Of a stretch of DNA of 64,000 bases, positions 25,989 through 35,312 are shown in pieces. The position numbers and the translations under genes are program-made. Source of the stretch: Clostridium beijerinckii (GTDB lineage Bacteria > Bacillota > Clostridia > Clostridiales > Clostridiaceae); contig CP029329.1 in assembly GCA_003129525.1 (NCBI GenBank), positions 275,001 to 339,000 on the forward strand, in the 5' to 3' direction. How positions within the stretch are numbered: position 1 is the stretch's first letter; the number at the start of each line of letters is the position of its first letter. The notes beneath the pieces are model-generated. The model was not told where the DNA came from and did no database searches. It was given only the letters and a program-made list of their open reading frames with translations.

Positions 25989-27989
25989 TCATATTTTAAA
26001 TCTTTCAACAAGTTTAGTTAATTCCTCTGCCATAGCACTTGTTTCTTCAGCTGTAGCTGTCAAGTTATTGATTGCACTTGCTTGTTCCTCTGCTACTAAG
26101 GATACATTTTCACTACCTGCAGAATTGTTTTCTGTTATTGTAGCTATTTCATTTATAAGCTTAACTACTTTATCAGAAGATGCAACTTCATCCCCAGTAA
26201 TATCAAGTATTTCATTAACATGTGCAACTATATTATCTATAGCATTAATTATATTAACGAATGCTTTATCAGTTTCTGATACTATTGCTACCCCATTATC
26301 AACTTCTGCTTTAGCTTTTCCCATTGCAGTTACTGCATTTTTTATTTGTTTCATCATTTCATTAACCAATATATCTATTTCTTTAGCTTGACTATTTGAT
26401 TCTTCTGATAATTTACGTACTTCATCCGCTACCACGCTAAAGCCCTTACCATGCTCCCCTGCCCTAGCTGCTTCTATTGCTGCATTTAGTGCTAAAAGAT
26501 TTGTTTGCTCTGCAATAGAATTCATAGTATTTATTATTCCTCCAACTTGAACTGATAAACCATTTACACATTCAAGTGCTAGCGCAGTTTCATCACTGCC
26601 TGTACTAATAACATTCATAGCCTTTACAGTTTCTTCTACCTTTTCTCTTCCAAGATCAGCTACAGCTTTTGTATCAACAGCATTTAAACTTGTAGCCTTA
26701 GCTCTATTTTGTGCTAATTGAACAAGACTTGATAATTGTACTAATACTCCTGAAACATCTACTATTGATTCATTTTGTTTTTCTGCATCTTCTGCTACTT
26801 GATTCATTGTAGCACTAATTTCCTCTGTTGTAGCACTTATTTCTTCAGATGAAGCTGCCATTTCTTCTGAAGCTGCATTTAGCTGTTCTGCAGCATTAGT
26901 CACATTTCTGACTATATGATCCTGATGCTTTATCATTTCATTAAAAGAATTTCCAAGCTCTTCAATTTCATCATTACTTTTTATATTTATATTAACCGTT
27001 AAATCTCCTTCACCTGCACTTCTCATTAACTTTTCTAATTTTATAATAGGGTTAATAATACCTTTAGTTGAATATAAATAAGCACATATCATAGCAATAA
27101 TAATAGATATTATAACAATAACTATTGTATAATTTCTGATACTTATTGCTGAAGCCATATATTCATCATAATCAGCTGTTACTGCAATTACCCAATTATC
27201 AACTGGTTGAAAAACAGTATATTTATACTCATTATTATAAGTATAAAAACTCTCCGATGTTTTTCCCTCTTTCATTTCATTTATAATAAGTTTAAACTTA
27301 TCATTTGCTTTGTCACTTATATTTTCCTTTAAAATCTTGCTAGTATCAGGATGAGAAACAATTAATCCATTTTTATCAATCATATATGCATATCCATTTT
27401 CGCCAATTTTTATTTTCGATGCATAGCTTGAAATACTATCAAATTTTATACTTCCAACTAAAGTTCCAATAATCTTGTCCCCATCTTTAAGCGGATAAGC
27501 TATAGATATTGCAGTATTCCCAGTAATTCTAGATATTAATACATCACTAACTGTTTCTTCCCCACTACTAAGTGCTTTTTTCATAAAATCACGATCACTT
27601 AAATCTAAATCAGGTTCCTTTTTGTCACTCTCAATAATCACTTTACCATTAGCATCTGTAATGAATAATACCTCCATAGAATCCTCATTGTTTTTTTGAA
27701 CATTTTGAATATATTGAAAAGCTGTATCAATATCAGATTGACTTAAATTTTGAGCTGCCTTTCCAAGGTCGCTATTTAAGCTTGCTATTTCTAAAGAATG
27801 CTTTACTGAGTCTATTGTTTTTTCAATTAAAGCAGATGTATCAGAAGTCTGTTCCTTCAATTGTTGATGAACAGATGCTTGTATAGAATTGGTAGCCATC
27901 GTATAAGATATATACCCCAAAAGCCCCATAGGTAAAGAGATAATAATAAAAAATGTGACCATTAGTTTTGTCTTTAAAGAGATTTTCAT
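25989..27989 (-). CDS. Methyl-accepting chemotaxis protein
   Basis: This is a 666-residue transmembrane chemoreceptor. TM1 is at about 8-30, followed by an extracellular Cache sensor (35-275; [43 protein letters not shown]). TM2 is at about 283-303, then HAMP (305-360) and the signalling coiled coil (to 666). The CheA/CheW-contact tip reads [20 protein letters not shown]. Cache domains of this type usually bind small carboxylates or amino acids; the ligand is unknown. It sits between an RsbW-like ATPase gene (77 bp upstream) and a STAS gene (11 bp downstream), an unusual coupling of chemoreceptor and partner-switch genes. Confidence 0.93.
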   Translation of the reverse strand: MKISLKTKLMVTFFIIISLPMGLLGYISYTMATNSIQASVHQQLKEQTSDTSALIEKTIDSVKHSLEIASLNSDLGKAAQNLSQSDIDTAFQYIQNVQKNNEDSMEVLFITDANGKVIIESDKKEPDLDLSDRDFMKKALSSGEETVSDVLISRITGNTAISIAYPLKDGDKIIGTLVGSIKFDSISSYASKIKIGENGYAYMIDKNGLIVSHPDTSKILKENISDKANDKFKLIINEMKEGKTSESFYTYNNEYKYTVFQPVDNWVIAVTADYDEYMASAISIRNYTIVIVIISIIIAMICAYLYSTKGIINPIIKLEKLMRSAGEGDLTVNINIKSNDEIEELGNSFNEMIKHQDHIVRNVTNAAEQLNAASEEMAASSEEISATTEEISATMNQVAEDAEKQNESIVDVSGVLVQLSSLVQLAQNRAKATSLNAVDTKAVADLGREKVEETVKAMNVISTGSDETALALECVNGLSVQVGGIINTMNSIAEQTNLLALNAAIEAARAGEHGKGFSVVADEVRKLSEESNSQAKEIDILVNEMMKQIKNAVTAMGKAKAEVDNGVAIVSETDKAFVNIINAIDNIVAHVNEILDITGDEVASSDKVVKLINEIATITENNSAGSENVSLVAEEQASAINNLTATAEETSAMAEELTKLVERFKI

Positions 27990-28065
27990 TAAAATTGCCT
28001 CCTAGTAATATATAACAGTGATTAGAGTATATGTAATCACTTTATTGTGTTAAATTCCTCTTTGT

Positions 28066-28452
28066 TTATAAAATATACTTTTTCATAGTTATAGAATTAC
28101 ATTCAAATTCCACTTCATCAGCATAAGAATATATAATATATAATCCTCTTCCGCACTCCTCTAAAATGTTGTCTTCATTTATTTCTTTATGATTCCTTAA
28201 GTTTTTAACTCCATCTCCACAGTCAGTTACAGAAACTATCAATAAGTTTTCTTTAAATTTCCACCTAAGTGTTATTGGCTTATTTTTATCACTATTGTTA
28301 CCATGAATAAAAGCATTATTAATGGCTTCAATTATAATTAATTTTATTTCAAAATACTGTTTTTTTAAATTTAATGGATTAATAATATCATCTAGTTTTT
28401 CGCTAATATTATCTACTCCATAAAATAACATTTTACTCTGAGTAACCGGCAT
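28066..28452 (-). CDS. RsbW/SpoIIAB-like serine kinase (HATPase)
   Basis: This is a GHKL ATPase of about 128 residues, of the anti-sigma/serine-kinase class. It shows the N-box EAINNAFIHGNN, G1 box VTDCGDGVKN and G2 box CGRGLYIIYSYAD. The ATG at 28524 would add 24 residues without a ribosome site. The ATG at 28452 follows GGAGGGAATTTAAAT and is preferred. It is the first gene of the unit with a chemoreceptor and STAS protein. The expected role is to phosphorylate the STAS protein and bind an alternative partner. The target is not encoded nearby. Confidence 0.88.
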   Translation of the reverse strand: MPVTQSKMLFYGVDNISEKLDDIINPLNLKKQYFEIKLIIIEAINNAFIHGNNSDKNKPITLRWKFKENLLIVSVTDCGDGVKNLRNHKEINEDNILEECGRGLYIIYSYADEVEFECNSITMKKYIL

Positions 28453-28641
28453 ATTTAAATTCCCTCCTCTTTTAATATTAACATTACTTTCTATTATCAC
28501 ATTTATTTCATCATTTTTCAACATATACCATCATTTTATCATATAGTCTTACAAGGTTTATATTAATTTCCAATGTGCAACACATATTAAATTACATAGA
28601 ATATCCTAAATTTGTATAAATAGAAGATTAAGGTACAATCA

Positions 28642-28691
28642 AAAAATAACTGTTCAAAAATAATTTAAAATTATCATTGAGCAGTTATTTC
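28642..28691 (-). terminator. Terminator after the YczE-type gene
   Basis: AAATAACTG-TCA pairs with TGA-CAGTTATTT, and on the minus strand it is followed by T6. It is about 65 bp after the stop codon. Confidence 0.7.
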
Positions 28692-28756
28692 TTAACATAT
28701 CTAATAATATATAATGTAAACTAACTTATTCTAATTGTGAGGTAAAAATAAATTAA

Positions 28757-29476
28757 TTATGCAATAACAGTAACACTATCTTCTACATCCTCATATTTTT
28801 CTTTTACTATTAAATTTACAAACTTCTCTCCATAAGGAAGACAGAATTGTATAAATGGTCCTGTTGCTAGCATAGCTATCACTGTTCCAATTCCAATTTT
28901 TCCTCCTAATATAAATCCTATAATTAAAAATCCACCATCTAATCCAATTCTAATCCAACGATATTGAACTTTAGTTTTATCTTGAATGATAAATGGAACA
29001 ATATCATTTGGAGCAACTCCTACATTAGCCGCTGATAAAACTGCAAATCCAATTGCAATTATTAAACATCCAAATGCAACTAATAATGCTTTTATAACAT
29101 AGTTATAAGATTCAACGGGGAAATACGAAACTACTTTTACTCCAAGGTCAATAATTGGCCCTACACCAATAACACAAATCAATGTTCCTATTTTTATGCG
29201 GCTCTTTTCAACTAAGACTATTACAACAAATAGTATAATTAATATAATCATGTTAGCTACTCCCGGTGTTACCTCTGCAGTTCCACTTATTAGTTTAACT
29301 AATGAAAAATCCTTTAATCCTGTTTTATTTAATGTGAATGCTAATCCTTGAGTAAATACTGTAAATGGATCAGAACCAATATTAGCTTTTAAAAATAATG
29401 CTACTCCAAACTGGATTATACTCATTCCAACAAAAAATAGGACTAATCTTTTAAGTAAGTTAATTGCTTTGTTCAT
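28757..29476 (-). CDS. YczE/YyaS/YitT-family membrane protein
   Basis: This 239-residue integral membrane protein has about five or six helices. Typical family segments are FGVALFLKANIGSDPFTVFTQGL near the N-terminus and ANVGVAPNDIVPF in the second half. The biochemical function of this family is not established. What is notable is control: its promoter, RAT antitermination site, leader terminator and ribosome-site region are near copies of those of the PTS EIICBA gene. It should therefore be induced by the same antiterminator and sugar. That makes a role in handling the same carbohydrate, or in surface processes tied to it, likely but unproven. Confidence 0.8.
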   Translation of the reverse strand: MNKAINLLKRLVLFFVGMSIIQFGVALFLKANIGSDPFTVFTQGLAFTLNKTGLKDFSLVKLISGTAEVTPGVANMIILIILFVVIVLVEKSRIKIGTLICVIGVGPIIDLGVKVVSYFPVESYNYVIKALLVAFGCLIIAIGFAVLSAANVGVAPNDIVPFIIQDKTKVQYRWIRIGLDGGFLIIGFILGGKIGIGTVIAMLATGPFIQFCLPYGEKFVNLIVKEKYEDVEDSVTVIA

Positions 29477-29537
29477 ATTTTTTCTCCTTTTTATATAATT
29501 TATTTTTTACAATTGGGATGTTTGCATAATTTTTCCG

Positions 29538-29611
29538 CAAAAAAAAGCATCAACTAACATAAACATCCTCAAATATCTATGCATAGTTAATGCCTGCTTA
29601 CCAGTAACATA
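29538..29611 (-). promoter_or_regulatory. Second RAT site and leader terminator
   Basis: On the minus strand GTTACTGGTAAGCAGGCATT (about 29590-29609) matches the RAT consensus. It overlaps a terminator (GCATTAACTATGCATAGATA with ATGTTTATGTTAGTTGATGC, then T8; 29539-29593). GGATGTTT in the terminator arm can alternatively pair with AAACATCC downstream (29515-29526 region). It is nearly identical to the PTS leader but without the GTAACTG duplication. Confidence 0.85.
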
Positions 29612-29626
29612 CTATATCATTTATTT

Positions 29627-29655
29627 AATTTATCATATTTACAATGATCCGTCAA
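29627..29655 (-). promoter_or_regulatory. Promoter of the YczE-type gene
   Basis: TTGACG (29650-29655) and TAAATT (29627-29632) are separated by 17 bp on the minus strand. The spacer closely matches that of the PTS promoter (GAT-ATT-TAAAT-TG pattern), so promoter and leader were duplicated together. Confidence 0.7.
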
Positions 29656-29707
29656 TAATTTCATTAATATTTATTTCATCAAAAAAACAATTTCATTTGT
29701 TTAAGCT

Positions 29708-29787
29708 AAAAGAGCATTTGAACAATATGTTAAAAAAATAAAAGTTTTCTCTTTAAGTTCTTAACTTATTAGAACAAATGCTCTTAT
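29708..29787 (-). terminator. Long hairpin after nfnB
   Basis: AAGAGCATTTG pairs with CAAATGCTCTT across a long A-rich loop, with a T-rich tail on the minus strand. It is placed after the nfnAB operon. The large loop makes it a weaker terminator call. Confidence 0.55.
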
Positions 29788-29848
29788 AATTTATTTGTAT
29801 TTAAATAAACTCAATACAACATATGTTTTGGCTGATTGTTGATTTATT

Positions 29849-31243
29849 CTACTTTTGTTGTAAATATTCATCTATAGCTTTTGCTGCTTTTTTACCAGCT
29901 CCCATAGCTAAGATTACTGTTGCTGCTCCTGTAACTGCATCTCCACCAGCATAAACGCCTTCTTTTGTAGTAAGACCAGTTTCATCTTCAGCTACGATAC
30001 ATCTTCTCTTATTAATTTCTAATCCTTCAGTTGTTGAAGATATTAATGGATTTGGTGATGTTCCAAGAGACATTATTACAGTATCTACATCCATAACAAA
30101 TTCTGATCCTGCAACTTCAACTGGACTTCTTCTACCAGATGCATCTGGTTCTCCAAGTTCCATTCTTACACATTTCATTCCTGTAACCCATCCCTTTTCA
30201 TCTACTAAGATTTCAGTTGGGTTAGTTAAAACATCGAATATTACTCCTTCTTGCATAGCATGATGTACTTCTTCAGCTCTTGCAGGAAGTTCAGATTCTC
30301 CTCTTCTATATACAATATGACTTTCAGCTCCAAGTCTTAATGCAGTTCTTGCTGCATCCATAGCAACATTTCCCCCACCAACAACTGCAACTTTATTTCC
30401 AGTTCTAACTGGAGTTTCATATCCTTCTACAGCTGCTTTCATTAAGTTAACTCTTGTTAGGAATTCATTTGCAGAGCATACTCCATTAGCATTTTCTCCT
30501 GGTATTCCCATAAATCTAGGAAGACCTGCTCCCGAACCTATAAATACAGCTTTAAAATCTTCATCTTCAAACAATTCATCTATTGTTATTGTTCTTCCGA
30601 TAATAACATTAGTTTCAATTTTAACACCTAATTTTCTAATATTATTTACTTCATTTTTAACAACTTTTTCTTTTGGAAGTCTGAATTCTGGAATACCATA
30701 TTCTAAAACTCCGCCTGCTTTATGAAGTGCTTCAAAGATTGTAACATCATATCCCTTTTTAGCTAAATCTCCAGCACACGTTAATCCTGATGGACCACTT
30801 CCTACAACTGCAACTTTGATTCCATTATTAGGTTCTGTTGCACTTAAATCAACATTATGTTCTGCTGACCAGTCTGCTGTAAATCTTTCAAGTTTACCTA
30901 TAGATACAGCATCACCCTTTATACCTAAAACACATCTTTGTTCACATTGCTTTTCTTGTGGACAAACTCTTCCACAAACTGCTGGAAGTGCACTATATTT
31001 TGCAATTTCTTTTGCTGCATCTTCAAATTTTTCATCTTTAACATGAGCAATAAATCCTGGTATATTAATTGATACCGGACAACCTTCTACACATTTAGGA
31101 TTTTTACAATTTAAACATCTTGCTGCTTCTTTTGTAGCTTCTTCTTCGTTATATCCTAAACAAACTTCTTCAAAGTTTGTAGCTCTCACCTTTGGATCTT
31201 GTTCTCTTACAGGTATTCTAACTAATCTTTCCTTCATATCCAT
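29849..31243 (-). CDS. nfnB: NADH-dependent ferredoxin:NADP+ oxidoreductase, large subunit
   Basis: This 464-residue protein is related to the glutamate synthase small chain. The N-terminal Cys clusters (ARCLNCKNPKCVEGCPV and VCGRVCPQEKQCEQRCV, about 43-105) bind two 4Fe-4S centres. Two dinucleotide folds follow: VAVVGSGPSGLTCAGDLAKKG for FAD (about 145) and VAVVGGGNVAMDAARTALRLG for NADPH (about 287). No glutamate synthase large subunit is nearby. Pairing with the FAD/2Fe-2S subunit encoded just upstream identifies NfnB, which couples ferredoxin and NADH oxidation to NADP+ reduction by electron bifurcation. Its ATG overlaps the nfnA stop codon (TAATG). Confidence 0.88.
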   Translation of the reverse strand: MDMKERLVRIPVREQDPKVRATNFEEVCLGYNEEEATKEAARCLNCKNPKCVEGCPVSINIPGFIAHVKDEKFEDAAKEIAKYSALPAVCGRVCPQEKQCEQRCVLGIKGDAVSIGKLERFTADWSAEHNVDLSATEPNNGIKVAVVGSGPSGLTCAGDLAKKGYDVTIFEALHKAGGVLEYGIPEFRLPKEKVVKNEVNNIRKLGVKIETNVIIGRTITIDELFEDEDFKAVFIGSGAGLPRFMGIPGENANGVCSANEFLTRVNLMKAAVEGYETPVRTGNKVAVVGGGNVAMDAARTALRLGAESHIVYRRGESELPARAEEVHHAMQEGVIFDVLTNPTEILVDEKGWVTGMKCVRMELGEPDASGRRSPVEVAGSEFVMDVDTVIMSLGTSPNPLISSTTEGLEINKRRCIVAEDETGLTTKEGVYAGGDAVTGAATVILAMGAGKKAAKAIDEYLQQK

Positions 31244-32133
31244 TACTTATCACCTCTACAACCGCAGCCACCATTACTATGAGTAGCTCCTTCTTCTGCC
31301 TTTAATTGAATTTTTCCTTCTTCTGTTTTATACATAGTTTGTCTTCTCATTGATTCATCATAATTTACTAGATGCCCATCAAATTCAGGTCCATCAACAC
31401 AAGCAAATTTAACTTCACCGCCAACAGTTACTCTACATGCTCCACACATTCCAGTACCATCAACCATTATTGGATTTAAACTTACTGTAGTTGGAATTTC
31501 TAATTCCTTAGTTAACATAGAAGTAAATTTCATCATTATCATTGGTCCAATAATAATAGCATGATCATACTTTTTACCTTGATTATTAACTAAATCTTTA
31601 AGCATATCTGATCCAGTTCCTTTAAATCCATATGTTCCATCATCAGTTGTTACATAAAGATTCCCAGCAACCTTTCTTAATTCTTCTTCATATATTAGTA
31701 GGTCTTTTGTTCTACTTCCTAATATAACATCTGTATCTATTCCTTGTTCATGCATCCATTTTACTTGTGGATAAACTGGTGCCGCACCAACTCCACCTGC
31801 AATAAATATAATCTTCTTTTTCTTTAATTCTTCTATATCTTCATGTATTAATTCACTTGGTTGTCCAAGAGGTCCAACAAAATCAGCCACTTCTTGTCCA
31901 ACTTCATATGAAGCTAATTCCTTTGTTCCTTTTCCAACAGTTTGGAAAACTATTGCAACAGTTCCCTTTTCTTTATCATAATCTGCTATTGTAAGTGGAA
32001 TTCTTTCACCTTTTTCATTATTCTTTATAATAATAAATTGACCTGGTTTTGCAGATTTAGCTACTCTTGGAGCTTCTATATCCATTAAGAATATATTATC
32101 TGTAAGTTCCTTTTTGCTAATTATTTTATACAT
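31243..32133 (-). CDS. nfnA: NADH-dependent ferredoxin:NADP+ oxidoreductase, small subunit
   Basis: This 296-residue FAD/NAD-binding reductase belongs to the dihydroorotate dehydrogenase electron-transfer family. It has an FAD domain (residues 1-100; GQFIIIKNNEKGERIPLTIADYD), an NAD domain (FIAGGVGAAPVYPQVKWM, about 112-130) and a C-terminal 2Fe-2S binding region with Cys in GTGMCGACRVTVGGEVKFACVD. It is the first gene of the nfnAB pair, which also gives the complex its cytosolic location. The 557-bp region upstream holds no gene and must carry the promoter. I did not recognise a Rex operator there. Confidence 0.88.
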   Translation of the reverse strand: MYKIISKKELTDNIFLMDIEAPRVAKSAKPGQFIIIKNNEKGERIPLTIADYDKEKGTVAIVFQTVGKGTKELASYEVGQEVADFVGPLGQPSELIHEDIEELKKKKIIFIAGGVGAAPVYPQVKWMHEQGIDTDVILGSRTKDLLIYEEELRKVAGNLYVTTDDGTYGFKGTGSDMLKDLVNNQGKKYDHAIIIGPMIMMKFTSMLTKELEIPTTVSLNPIMVDGTGMCGACRVTVGGEVKFACVDGPEFDGHLVNYDESMRRQTMYKTEEGKIQLKAEEGATHSNGGCGCRGDK

Positions 32134-32690
32134 GCCATAGCACCCCTTTTTATTATGTTAAGTTTTAGACACATGAATGAAAATAACAACTCAAAAATGC
32201 ATTATATATTTTGTGATACCCTTTTATTCCATAAGTTAAACTAAATTCAGCTGGAATATAAAATTCCACCTAAAAATTTTTACTTTATATCACTCTAAAA
32301 TGTAAGTTATTATCATAGTAATCTATTAACGAACTTACCACCGCAGGATAATACAAAACAGACAAGCATACTGGTATATTATTTTTTAAATGTGCCCTAT
32401 CACTTTATTATATAGTTTACACTATTATTCTGAATTTTTAAAATACTTTTTATTAAATTTCCTGTGTTTTTATGTTTTTTTGAAAATTATTTATCATATT
32501 GAATTATTTTCTGACACATTATATTTACAAAATAAGAAATAAGCGGCAAATAATTTACAAAATGTAAAATATTTGCCACTTATACTGTTTAGTAGTAGTT
32601 TATATAATTAATATTTCCCTGTTCATAAGTAATATGTTTTTCATTTAAATAAATGATTTATTTTTTGATTCTGCCTTATCTTTATGTAAT
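32134..32690. other. Non-coding gap upstream of nfnA
   Basis: Apart from the terminator at 32541-32582 and the presumed nfnAB promoter, nothing is recognised. The stretch is very AT-rich, without coding-like frames. Confidence 0.5.
32541..32582 (-). terminator. Hairpin after agrC
   Basis: AAG-GGCAAATA-TTTAC pairs with GTAAA-TATTTGCC-CTT around AAAAT, a strong stem about 110 bp after the agrC stop. The minus-strand T run after it is moderate. Confidence 0.6.
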
Positions 32691-33947
32691 TTAATTAATA
32701 GGTAAAACAATTTTAAATTCAGTTGCAATATCGGTACTCTTAACATATATTTTCCCATTATTACTTTCTATCAAGTCTTTAACAATACTTAATCCATATC
32801 CATGGCTATTATCAGTATTGTCTTTTGTTGTAAATCCAACTTTAAAAATATCTTTTAAATGATCTTCTTCTATTTTAGGTCCATTATTTTCTATTTTTAT
32901 TACGACATTGCCTAAATATTCATAACTTTTCGCAATTATTATCCCTTTACCGTTCATTGCTTTAATTGCATTATTTACTATATTGGATATTACTCTATAA
33001 TACTCCATTTCATCCATCTTTATTAAGTTAAAATCACATTTTTCCTCTATTATTACATGTATTCCTTTATCTATAGCCGGCTTTAGCGCCAATGATAATA
33101 ATGATTGTTTATTTTCACCAACTTCTACAGCTGTTGGTATAGAATCATTATTGTTTATAATATCTTTTAATGATTTTTTTAAATCATCAAATCTTTCCAT
33201 AAGACAAAGTCCATATAAATAAGAAATTTGTGCTCCATAATCATGTTTAATTTTACTAAGCTCATTGTTTTTGATTTCTAAAGCTTCATTCATTTCAAAG
33301 ATTTGCTTTGATTTCTGTTTTATTTTCGCAAAATATTTTATAATAAATATTAAAAATATACATAAAATTGTTATTATTATATTTTTCAACAGTTTTGACT
33401 CATCATTATAAATTATTAAATAAAAGGCTACAATAAAATCTAAACAAAAACTTGTTATTATTAATACGATCATATTAATTTTTTCACTAACCATTAATTT
33501 ATATAATTGTATAAATTTATCTATATATCTTATGCATAAGTATGCCAATAAAATTTGAGGAATATATATAGTTAAAATCTGTGCTATATACTCATAATCT
33601 ACTGATACTAATTCTTTTATAACCCCAAAAAATAAATTATTAAATATAATAGCATTAATCAATATAAAGCAATATATTAACGTATATGGTGTTAATGCTC
33701 TGAACCTATCCTTTTTATATAGTATAATTATCAATACTAAACATGCTATGTGTATTATAAATACACATACTGAAAGGTTACCCCATATGCTTGTAAAGCT
33801 GCTATTTATAACCAAAAAAGTTATAGTCATTAATGTTAATTTCAGTTTATTTACTTTGCTTTTACCGCTTATACAAGATTCTACTGAATAAGAAAAAATC
33901 ATCGCTTGAATCATAGAATTTATTATATCTATTGCCAATAACGCCAC
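32691..33947 (-). CDS. agrC: AgrC-type sensor histidine kinase
   Basis: This is a 418-residue membrane kinase. About six hydrophobic helices fill residues 1-205. The linker leads to the phospho-acceptor His in KIKHDYGAQISYLYGLCLM (about 237). The GHKL ATPase follows, with NIVNNAIKAMNGKG (N-box, about 325) and SHGYGLSIVKDLIESNNGKI (G box, about 385). Topology and motifs match AgrC receptors for cyclic peptide autoinducers. It follows agrD by 32 bp and agrB upstream in the same direction. No AgrA-type LytTR response regulator gene is found in the window, so its partner must be elsewhere. Confidence 0.87.
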   Translation of the reverse strand: MALLAIDIINSMIQAMIFSYSVESCISGKSKVNKLKLTLMTITFLVINSSFTSIWGNLSVCVFIIHIACLVLIIILYKKDRFRALTPYTLIYCFILINAIIFNNLFFGVIKELVSVDYEYIAQILTIYIPQILLAYLCIRYIDKFIQLYKLMVSEKINMIVLIITSFCLDFIVAFYLIIYNDESKLLKNIIITILCIFLIFIIKYFAKIKQKSKQIFEMNEALEIKNNELSKIKHDYGAQISYLYGLCLMERFDDLKKSLKDIINNNDSIPTAVEVGENKQSLLSLALKPAIDKGIHVIIEEKCDFNLIKMDEMEYYRVISNIVNNAIKAMNGKGIIIAKSYEYLGNVVIKIENNGPKIEEDHLKDIFKVGFTTKDNTDNSHGYGLSIVKDLIESNNGKIYVKSTDIATEFKIVLPIN

Positions 33948-33979
33948 TAAACTTCCTCCTTAGTTAATTTCAATATAAC

Positions 33980-34108
33980 TTATCTCAATTTTTTCATAGA
34001 TTCAGGCATTTCTTCAATCCCTACTGAACCAGCTGATGCTGGACTAAATATAATCATTGAAATTGATAATAGCTTCAATGCTTCACCTAATATTCTTTTA
34101 ATTTTCAT
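33980..34108 (-). CDS. agrD: AgrD-like cyclic autoinducer prepeptide
   Basis: This is a 42-residue ORF between agrB and agrC, with ATG at 34108 seven bases after AAGGAGAT. The layout is that of AgrD: an amphipathic leader (MKIKRILGEALKLLSISMII), a short core (SPASAGSVG) and an acidic C-terminal tail (IEEMPESMKKLR) with the conserved Pro recognised by AgrB. There is no Cys, so ring closure would use Ser and form a lactone instead of a thiolactone. By analogy with staphylococcal spacing the ring would be SAGSV, but that assignment is a guess. Identification rests on position plus leader/tail pattern. Confidence 0.85.
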   Translation of the reverse strand: MKIKRILGEALKLLSISMIIFSPASAGSVGIEEMPESMKKLR

Positions 34109-34158
34109 AAAATCTATCTCCTTTTAATTTTATAATTTACCATTGACAATTATAAATT

Positions 34159-34716
34159 TTAGCTTTCTCTTTTATTAAACATTAGTGCAGTATTAAATAA
34201 GATTGTCCAAGTTATTAATGAATAATAACTACTATAGTTATATAAAGCTATAGATATTACACAAAGTATTATTATATTTCTTAATCCTCTAATCCTATTT
34301 TTGATTATCAATTCGTGGCGCGTAATTGGCATTTTAGGATTTATTACTGGTGCTTGATTCCATATGCAAAATATGCTTAGGAAAATTAAGATGCAATTAC
34401 TTATAAAACTAAGATTACATTGCAAACTTAAAATCAATATTCCAGCTGTTAATAGCATTGTAGCTATAAAACACTTAATTTGCGAGTCTTCATGATAACC
34501 TCCTATAAAAGGTTTAGTTACACACATTATCGCTAAAATAATTGTAACTTCTTTAAAATATCCAAATAAAGAAAAAATAATTATTGAGCACGTCATTTTT
34601 ATTGATTCAAATAAAATAGTTTTTAAAGCATATTCCATTTGTTCAAGTTCATCTTTGCTATAATTTTCATTAGTTGCTATACTATTTATAATTTTTTTAG
34701 AAACACTTCTCACCAT
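34159..34716 (-). CDS. agrB: AgrB peptide-processing membrane protease
   Basis: This is a 185-residue integral membrane cysteine protease that trims and cyclises AgrD. Four to six helices are visible. The family's catalytic His and Cys appear in FIGGYHEDSQIKCFIATM (His about 74, Cys about 81), and the N-terminal amphipathic segment ENYSKDELEQMEYALKTIL is typical. It is the first gene of agrBDC and has a good promoter upstream. The start at 34716 is supported by homologous N-terminal text. The ribosome site (AAAGTGAGAT) is moderate. Confidence 0.9.
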   Translation of the reverse strand: MVRSVSKKIINSIATNENYSKDELEQMEYALKTILFESIKMTCSIIIFSLFGYFKEVTIILAIMCVTKPFIGGYHEDSQIKCFIATMLLTAGILILSLQCNLSFISNCILIFLSIFCIWNQAPVINPKMPITRHELIIKNRIRGLRNIIILCVISIALYNYSSYYSLITWTILFNTALMFNKRES

Positions 34717-34753
34717 TTTTATCTCACTTTTACATATTTAAAAATTTACATAT

Positions 34754-34782
34754 AGTATAACCTCTTACTTGTTAATTCTCAA
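34754..34782 (-). promoter_or_regulatory. agrBDC promoter
   Basis: TTGAGA (34777-34782) and TATACT (34754-34759) have a 17-bp spacer on the minus strand, 38 bp before agrB. The heptamer ATAACAA occurs twice just upstream (34788-34794 and 34812-34818, 24 bp apart). This could be an activator site but does not match the 21-bp periodicity of LytTR boxes. The rest of the 596-bp gap 34717-35312 shows no gene. Confidence 0.6.
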
Positions 34783-35232
34783 CATATTTGTTATGTTTTC
34801 ACTTGCAAAAGTTGTTATAATATAAACATTAACGTCATAAAAAAAGAACTTTATTTTATCTATTCTTTAATTTTTGTCCATATAATAGATTAAGACATAT
34901 GCAAATGTTAGTAATTGAAATACTAAATTTATTCCATCTATAATATTTAATACTAAATACTTCCATATCATTTCATATTTATACTTTATCTCAAATCCTT
35001 AATAAATTCAAGCATTTTTCTGCTAATTTCTACAAAAACATTATATTTTAAATAATGTAATCATTTAATAATATATTTTTTTGTAAATAGCCATCGGTAA
35101 ACCTACACTTATTTCATAATGTATATGTTTCAATTTTAATTCTTCAGTAAAATCATATGACTATAGGTTATTTTTTTCAATATATATCTTGCTTAAATAA
35201 ATATTGCAGTCAATTATTTTATGAACTTATTG

Positions 35233-35279
35233 TTGTGAACATTGAACAATGTTAATATAATGTTGTTCAATAATTGAAC
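35233..35279 (+). promoter_or_regulatory. Promoter within nested inverted repeats
   Basis: TTGTGA (35233-35238) and TATAAT (35256-35261) have a 17-bp spacer. TTGAACAA (35242-35249) and TTGTTCAA (35263-35270) form a perfect inverted repeat straddling the -10. The second arm also makes a palindrome GTTCAATAATTGAAC (35265-35279). A repressor dimer bound here would block the methyltransferase promoter. Confidence 0.65.
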
Positions 35280-35312
35280 GGTATTGTAGATTAAATTTAG
35301 GAGGATAGATTT

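Noticed and set aside
32134-32690. Rex operator before nfnA
   Set aside because: No TTGTTAA/TTAACAA palindrome was recognised, so redox control cannot be claimed.
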